A DNA stretch of 64,000 nucleotides from Branchiostoma floridae. Lineage: Eukaryota > Chordata > Leptocardii > Amphioxiformes > Branchiostomatidae. Shown piece after piece: positions 58,001 through 64,000 of the stretch (position 1 is its first letter; the number at the start of each line of letters is the position of its first letter). The notes below the pieces were generated by a model that saw only the letters and a program-made list of their open reading frames with translations, was not told where the DNA came from and did not search any database. A program made the translations under genes and the position numbers. The stretch lies in contig NW_023365701.1 of assembly GCF_000003815.2 (NCBI RefSeq), positions 83,782 to 147,781 of the forward strand. The letters are read 5' to 3'.

Positions 58001-61000
58001 CTCAGGAAATTCTTGAAAACAAACCGATATGGCAGACTTCATCCCTTGACATACAATGTAGACCAGGAAAACTGACAAGCAGAAAAGAACAGTGTCAGCA
58101 ACACTGTCCTTTGTACAAAAATACTTCAAAAGAGTATTTCCAAAATTTACAATGATGACTGTCCTTGGTACTGAATTACACTTGTCTTTGGCTCTGATCT
58201 GTTCTTCTTTCCTACCATTTTTAATTTTTACTTCTACGTTATGAATCCACCAAATCACGACTCACGTGGAATGAAGCGTGTGCCTGGTAGGCTTCGTTCT
58301 CTGACAGTAGGAAGGGCTCAAATATGGCCAGCGGAATCCCGCCCAGCTGCCTGATCTTGTACTGGTTTGCAGTGTTGTTGAAGACGTATGTGGACAGGGC
58401 AGTGCCTGCTCTCAACTGTACATCCTGGGGGAGATCAGGAATTTAAGATGCATTTCTTAGCATTCATTTATTCTTCAATCATAAATATCCAGCATCCTGT
58501 TGGAAATTCCGATTTGAATTCTTCAAAGCAAAACCTACTACATTGTGTAATGTAATTGTATAATAACCTAAGTGTAATAGATCAAAAACTAAAGCTAAAT
58601 GCTTCTTGTCAAATATAGTAATAGTCAATCACTTCTCACCTAACTATTTACAGGACAGATTGTCTTATCATTCAAGATGAACTTTGACCAAGACCAACTC
58701 ATATTTTCATTGAGTTGGTGTCATTTTTTTTTAATCGCATTCAATTTTCTCACTAACATTTTGGCTACTTTCTGCTTAATATAGATATTATAGAGACAAT
58801 ATCATAATATATTAAAGGAAGGTAGCCCAAATCTTGGACAAACTGGCTGTGGCAGTGAAGAAAATCTTTAGTTGTATATCTTAGATGAGGACATGTTTAC
58901 CTTATTACTGGAGTGGAAGAGCTGTAACAGGATACTGGGTGAGAACGTCTCCTCCTCCTTCAGCACCTCCTGGATGTCCTTGTTGTTCAGGGAGATACAG
59001 GAGAGAGCCAGGACTATCTCCACCTGAAACACAGTCAAGACAGAGGTAAGCATTGTACAGTGCATCCTTTTACTGAGACATCTGAGCAACTTTCCAAAGA
59101 ACTGCAGGAGTCTATGTTGGGGTTCATGGCAAATAATGATTGACTTTACCTTAATTGCAAAGAAAACAGCTATGTTGTTCTTGTGACTGGAGGGAGCTAT
59201 ATACCCAATAATTAACACATTGAATGCTACAACATTGATTTGAACTCTGACCATTGAAGACGCCACACACATGGCGAAACTAGTCTGGTGGTGGGCTTAT
59301 TTAAAGTAGTTCTGAATGGGAACCATTGGGGCTACAGCGTCTTTTCTGAACATGTGGTGTGAGTGTGTACAGTTGGCCTGAGGTTGTCCACTACTACTTG
59401 CAAATTGAATGATAGATGTTTTAGAATTGAAGTTACCATGATTGATATGTCCAAATGAATTGAAAAACCTACCACTATGTGACCACATCTACATGGCCAA
59501 TATGATTCCATAGATAATTTTTCCATTGAGAATCTGTCTATAGCAACTACCTGTCCAACCAGACCAGATTTCATAGGTCGCCTGAGTTATTCTTGAGTTT
59601 TCACAACTAAGAACAAAAAGCGTTTTACCTGTAGTATCTCATTTGATGTACTCCCTAAGATTTTACACAATGTAGATATGGCCTGCTCCTCTGCTATCTT
59701 CCCTTGGGTCACCTTATTGCTACTGTGGGCAACACCTGTGGATATTTGAATAGCATCAGTCTTTGACATTTTGTACTTTTGTAGGTACAAAATAATGCAA
59801 AGGTGTAACTACTAAAACACTTATACATATCTTGCATCTAGAATCACTATCAAACAATGCGTTATAACACACAGTTCAACTTGTTCCAGAATTTTATAAC
59901 TTAGTCTGTTGTTTTCTGCCATGGAAAAGTCAGGTTTGACTGAATATCCTAACTCATATTTTGACTAGAGAGGCAACATTTTTGCAAAAATGCATAATTT
60001 CTTCTCTCTAGCATTGCGTCAAGCTACTTGCATACAACACTATACCAGCAGGCTAGCCCCAAAGTACTGTGTATGGGTGAAAAAAAGAATTGGGGCTAAG
60101 AATCTGAGTAGCCCAACGTGATAGCCCAGGAAGCCAAGCCTCGTACACAGCACAGCCCTTTCTGTATGCCCTTTCTGCCAGGAGGAAGAACGAAAAAGAA
60201 CACACCTGCAAAAACAAATTGTTTTCTCCTTCTGCACTAAGACAGGAAGGGTCCTCACCTATACACAGAGTACCCAGGGCCTTGATAACAGTCAGCAGCA
60301 CTCTCTCAGAAGTCTTGGAAAAGATATACCTTCTTTGGGGCTTTATGGAGTTAAATTATGTACTAGCCTGTTCCCAACCTCAGGTCGTTAATGTATGTAT
60401 GTAGGTACATTGTATGGTCCTCACCTATACACAGAGTGCCCAGGGCCTTGATAACAGTCAGCAGTACCGTCTCAGAAGTCTTGGGTGATCTCAGCAGTCG
60501 CACCAACGGCTGGATCCCGTTCTCACGACAGATCTTGTTTTGATACTCGATACTCGAGCGGCTCAACGCAATGATTGCCAAACAGCCTATAACAGGAGAA
60601 AATGGCAAAAGGTTTACAAAAATCTTCGAAAAGTTCGAACTGTTTATTTTATCCAATAGTGTACATTGCCATTTGCATCATCAAGTATTCATGCAGGATA
60701 AAATTTTCCTTCATTCAACACCAAATAGAACACATCACAGATGTGGCAAGACTTTTTACTAAAAATCACCGACAGACAGATACACATGACACAAAATGAT
60801 ACTTCAGTACTTGACATATCATATCTAAACATCGATAGGCATGTATGCCAAGCTGAGAGCTGAACATATAAGACTGTCTACTTACCCACATATTGCAGTT
60901 TCTCAGACTTTAACAGCAGCATGTCGATCAGCTGGGGGATCCCGATCTTCTCTGCGATCATCCTCTGCTGCCGCGGTGTGCTGCCAGCCAGCGCCCACAG

Positions 61001-64000
61001 CGTACAGGCACCCTGTTCTTTTACTTCTACAGACCAGACCTGGAGAGGTAAACACACAATGTCATGTCTACTATGGGTAACAGGCATACAGTACATACCG
61101 GTAACATTGTGCACACAAGTCCAGCCAATGCCATGAGTGTACAAGTCCCATTCTTCAGCTTCAACAGATCAAACCTGAACATAAAAAAATACTGAGTCTT
61201 GTCACAAGTTTGTTATGGGGTAACAGATATTGTATAGACTACAGGATTGTCCAACCAATGACCAGATAGTGTTCAAGTTCCCCATTCTTTTGTCAACGTG
61301 AACCTGGAAACATGCATGTTACATTTTTCCTTATATAAGGACACCAAATTTGTTGCATCTCCGGCACTTTTTACATAAATTAAAATGCATGGTTTTTCTT
61401 TTTGGAATGAAATGTTACCTTCAGCAGTTTGTTGAGATATTTTGGTGCATCGAGATCCAAGATGGCCGCCTGACTGGTGCTGTTGTTCTCAGCGATGGCC
61501 TCCAGCGCGCTTGCGGCCTTCACCTGAACTGTCACGTTACGCCCCCACACCAGCTCGACTAGCGGCCGCACCGCGCCCTGATCCACCACCTTGTCCTGGT
61601 TGTCCTTGTGTCCGGCACAGATGGACGCTAAAGCCGCTGCAGCCGCCGCCTTTAGAATGTCTGTATGAAATGAAATGAATGTAGTTAAAGTCAAGTCAAG
61701 TCTGAAGCAGAAGCATTCAATATACAAATGTCCAACTTATATATCACCATCAAATGTTACACAAAATCTAAAATATATGGTGCAAAAAATGCCATAAGAA
61801 TAACTAATCCAGAGTTATGGTAAAAATCAAAAGTACCTTTGAAGCAACCAGAGGATACAAACTTCAAGTTAGAACTCTGCAAAAATTTACCATTACATCT
61901 ATATGTTAGTCATATTTTCATCTCTCATGCCGCAACATCTTACAAGAAAGATTGGGCTAAGCCCTATTAGGTACTCTGAATAAGCTTTACTCTGCTATGG
62001 TAACATGAACTTGGCATCGGTTTCAATTTTGGCAACATAAAGAATGTTTACCTTTTCAGCACCAAGGACAAACCCAACCCTAACCTAAAAGTGTTACTGG
62101 AGCACCTTGACAAGTGCAACCACGTAACTTGGCACACAAAGCAGACCACAAACCTGAGTCCACTCCGAGGAACTCCACCAGGGGTTCCAGGCCGCAGTTT
62201 TCTGCCACAGTGCTCTGGTTACCGTGGTTACCGGTGCACAGCACCCGCAGCGCGTTGACGGCGTTCACCAGGACGTCCTCCAGCTCTGACTCCAGCAGGT
62301 GGACCAAGGGGGGGATCCCGCCCTGGGAAAACAAGGACATTTGAAAATAAAATATAAAAGCACATTGTCAACCATTTGGTGTGAAGGCTGGCCGACTGCT
62401 GCCTACCCCTGCATCATGGACCCCAGCAGCAGTCACTCACTCACTCACTATCCATGGTTAGATTATACTGCTGCTGGAATCCCTGATGCACGGGTAGGCA
62501 GCAGTCGGCCAGTCTTCACACTCAAACACAGGACCTCTGCCTTTATGTCCTATCCCAGAGTTTGTTCCTAATGGAAGCTACTAGTAGATACTCATTTTCA
62601 GTGACTGATAAAAGTGTGGATCTTATATAAAGCACATGACCATTTACAAAACTTATCCAGTTGCTAGAGTATCTTTTGTATTGAGCATATCTTTGCCAAT
62701 TAGTAACTGGATGCTTTGGGAAGAAATGACATGGAAGACAGAGAAAAATGCAGTTGAACTGTGTTTTAGATGATACTGAATAACAAGACTTAGTATCAAT
62801 TATCTTGTAAAAACACAACCAGCCTATAGTGAGTTTTATAGACCGCTTGCAGATAGATGTGCAAAAGCTAGGTGTGACGGGTCATTCGGTGTAATATAAC
62901 CAGCTGCTGCTGCGACGCGCACCTGCGAAGCTGGTGTGTTACGCCGAAGGGCGGTTATACCGGCTATATAGATACAGATACAGACAGATACAGCCTGAGA
63001 GCAGTGTACCGTACCTGTGCAGATATGGACTCCTGGTTATCGTCCACACACGCCAGGTCTGACAGGATGACGGCAGAACGGGACTGGATATCGTCCACAG
63101 CCGACCCCAGGAGACGGATGAGCACGGGGGTGGCGTTTGCGTTGGCGATCTCTCGCCTCACGGGCTCGTGTTCGGAGATGTTGCACAGAACGGAGGCGGC
63201 CAGAGCCTGTAATATCTCGCTATCGTGTTTGAGAAGCTCCACCAGTGCAGGGATGGAACCTGTGGAAGCATATCCATTAATAGTGCCATCAGGATGGTAA
63301 ACCACAAGTTAAGATAGGCTAGTTACTAGTTCTTCCGGATACATGTCAACTTCATGAGGTTGAAGACTCTGACACAGTGCAGGGACACAGTGCAGGGGCT
63401 TCGGTGTAGACGAGGTGGTTGCTACATTATTGCGTGTTTTGCAATTTGGCTTTCTTTGTGTTTGAAGAAGAGAGAGAGTTAACATATAACTAGGCTAGTG
63501 CATAGGACAAATGAGATTTAACACTGACTTAACTACTATGGTATGGCCATCTCCATAGAATGAAAGAAGAGAAGTGGCCAAGAAAGATCACTACAATGAC
63601 CATAGAGGGAAGGAACCCACATGGACTACCACGCAAGAGATGGACTGACAACAAAAGGGAAGATCTTCATCTTCTCAACCTACACAGTGCCAACCCTAAA
63701 GACAGAGGCGCCGTCAAGCCTCCACATCTACGTGCAAGCCTGTCTAACTCTTGCCGGATGGGGAGCAACAGAGGATAAACCAGGTAGGGAGTGAATGAGT
63801 GAGTGAGTAACAAAAATGCACCTGTTAGATTAAGGAGGCTGTATGGATCGGAACATCTACTCCTGTAATGAACTATGAACTATTTCCCAGTAACTCTATG
63901 CCATGATCACTAAATCTAGAAGTTAAGCTCTTTGATCATTTTATGATACCACCTACCGGCTGCCAGCATGGCTTTCCAGTGCTCCTCCCCAGACACAGAG
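55071..64000 (-). CDS. ANKAR: Armadillo-repeat protein, ANKAR-type, C-terminal half
   Basis: Fourteen exons join in phase to about 708 aa, 5' end outside the window: 63957-64000 (partial), 63015-63259, 62154-62322, 61419-61660, 60886-61039, 60425-60586, 59629-59735, 58901-59023, 58266-58424, 57754-57871, 57144-57253, 56349-56545, 55792-55838 and 55071-55318. Successive ARM repeats are clear: GSIPALVELLKHDSEILQAL, GGIPPLVHLLESELEDVLVN, GAVRPLVELV, IGIPQLIDMLLLKSEKLQYV, GIQPLVRLLRSPKTSETVLL. The tail (RPYTAIGLTSTTK .. SSRVKKAWT) is basic and probably disordered. ARM solenoids bind partner peptides; ANKAR's own role is poorly known. The ankyrin part expected upstream is not in the window, so ANKAR rests on ARM wording and length. 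Another ARM-only protein cannot be ruled out. Confidence 0.85.
56215..56335 (-). mobile_element. Penelope-like repeat, degraded core
   Basis: Shares GATATGCCAAAAAGCAGTTA, GCAACTGGATATGATT and GGTCAGGCATTTCAGGTAAC with 24670-24840. The first box reads CTTACAA instead of CTGATGA, so cleavage is unlikely. It lies directly beside exon 56349-56545. Confidence 0.55.
60251..60319. repeat. Partial copy of an ARM exon, donor side
   Basis: GGTCCTCACCTATACACAGA.. to AGAAGTCTTGG repeats 60416-60484, which holds the donor and about 60 coding bases of exon 60425-60586. Four substitutions separate the copies. It lies downstream in the transcript and keeps a GTGAGG donor. Confidence 0.85.
61086..61316. repeat. 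Two decayed copies of an ARM exon acceptor side
   Basis: 61117-61176 (CCAGCCAATGCC..GTACAAGTCCCATTCTT..AAACCTGAAC) and 61255-61312 (GTTCAAGTTCCCCATTCTT..GAACCTGGAAAC) resemble 60985-61045, the 5' end and acceptor of exon 60886-61039. Identity is visibly lower than in the other junction copies, so these are older. Confidence 0.6.
62379..62521. mobile_element. MITE with GTGTGAAG ends
   Basis: The left arm GTGTGAAGGCTGGCCGACTG continues CTGCCTACCC and pairs with the right arm GGGTAGGCAGCAGTCGGCCA..CTTCACAC. Further inside, CCAGCAGCAGT pairs with ACTGCTGCTGG. Total 143 bp, in an ANKAR-type intron. No clear target duplication. Confidence 0.85.
62880..62975. repeat. Inverted copy of the CGCGGCGCAGCAG dispersed repeat
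   Basis: ATATAACCAGCTGCTGCTGC and GTGTGTTACGCCGAAGG are the complement of 45418-45480. It is followed by GGTTATACCGGCTATATAGATACAGATAC, and a short GATACAGA repeat. Confidence 0.5.
63540..63815 (+). mobile_element. LINE 3' remnant, RTE-like C-terminus
   Basis: In one frame GHLHRMKEEKWPRK and then GLPRKRWTDN are recognisable as the C-terminal motif pair of RTE-type LINE proteins (compare RWFGHLCRM and GRPRKRW in 51318-54185). A GAGTGAGTGAG tail follows. It is a 5'-truncated dead copy, antisense to the ANKAR-type gene. Confidence 0.75.

Overview
This is eukaryotic DNA with intron-rich genes, GT-AG splice sites, tRNA-derived SINEs, LINEs, many short inverted-repeat transposons and C2H2 zinc fingers of the CGECGYR type. 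Together these suggest an invertebrate deuterostome, most likely an amphioxus (Branchiostoma). The species call is inference. I read exon boundaries by eye and kept an exon only when its reading phase joined its neighbours.

Layout. (1) 529-6424, minus: C-terminally open gene with a retropepsin-like Asp-Thr-Gly domain split over two exons, then a charged coiled coil. A frameshifted zinc-finger fragment lies in one intron. (2) 6433-14755: repeat-rich DNA with a possible 5' exon of the next gene. (3) 14756-15692, plus: eleven-finger C2H2 protein. (4) 15693-18520: a 34-bp tandem array and two inverted-repeat elements. (5) 18521-40699, minus: complete 19-exon CRACR2A-type gene (two EF-hands, coiled coil, Rab GTPase, about 701 aa), with a candidate alternative first exon at 28804-28950. 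(6) 42995-50294, plus: complete 11-exon AATF gene (541 aa), head to head with CRACR2A. (7) 51308-54154, minus: young 5'-truncated LINE with an open endonuclease-RT frame inside a perfect 26-bp target duplication. (8) 55071-64000, minus: last 14 exons of an ANKAR-type armadillo-repeat gene whose 5' part is outside the window.

How the genes relate: they look like unrelated host genes. CRACR2A would link Ca2+ sensing to Rab membrane traffic, AATF acts in nucleolar ribosome biogenesis and stress control, and ANKAR is a repeat scaffold of poorly known role.

Main unexplained signals: (a) short exon-intron junction pieces are duplicated next to their source exon at about nine places in three genes; (b) several dispersed repeats carry hammerhead-ribozyme-like cores, two of them with exact 13-bp target duplications as in Penelope-like elements; (c) an alternative CRACR2A start with a full Kozak match and a hydrophobic N-terminus; (d) a Tc1/mariner-type MITE whose empty site is preserved in a nearby duplicate; (e) a perfect 97-bp palindrome in an AATF intron; (f) a young LTR element with identical LTRs and no gag-pol.
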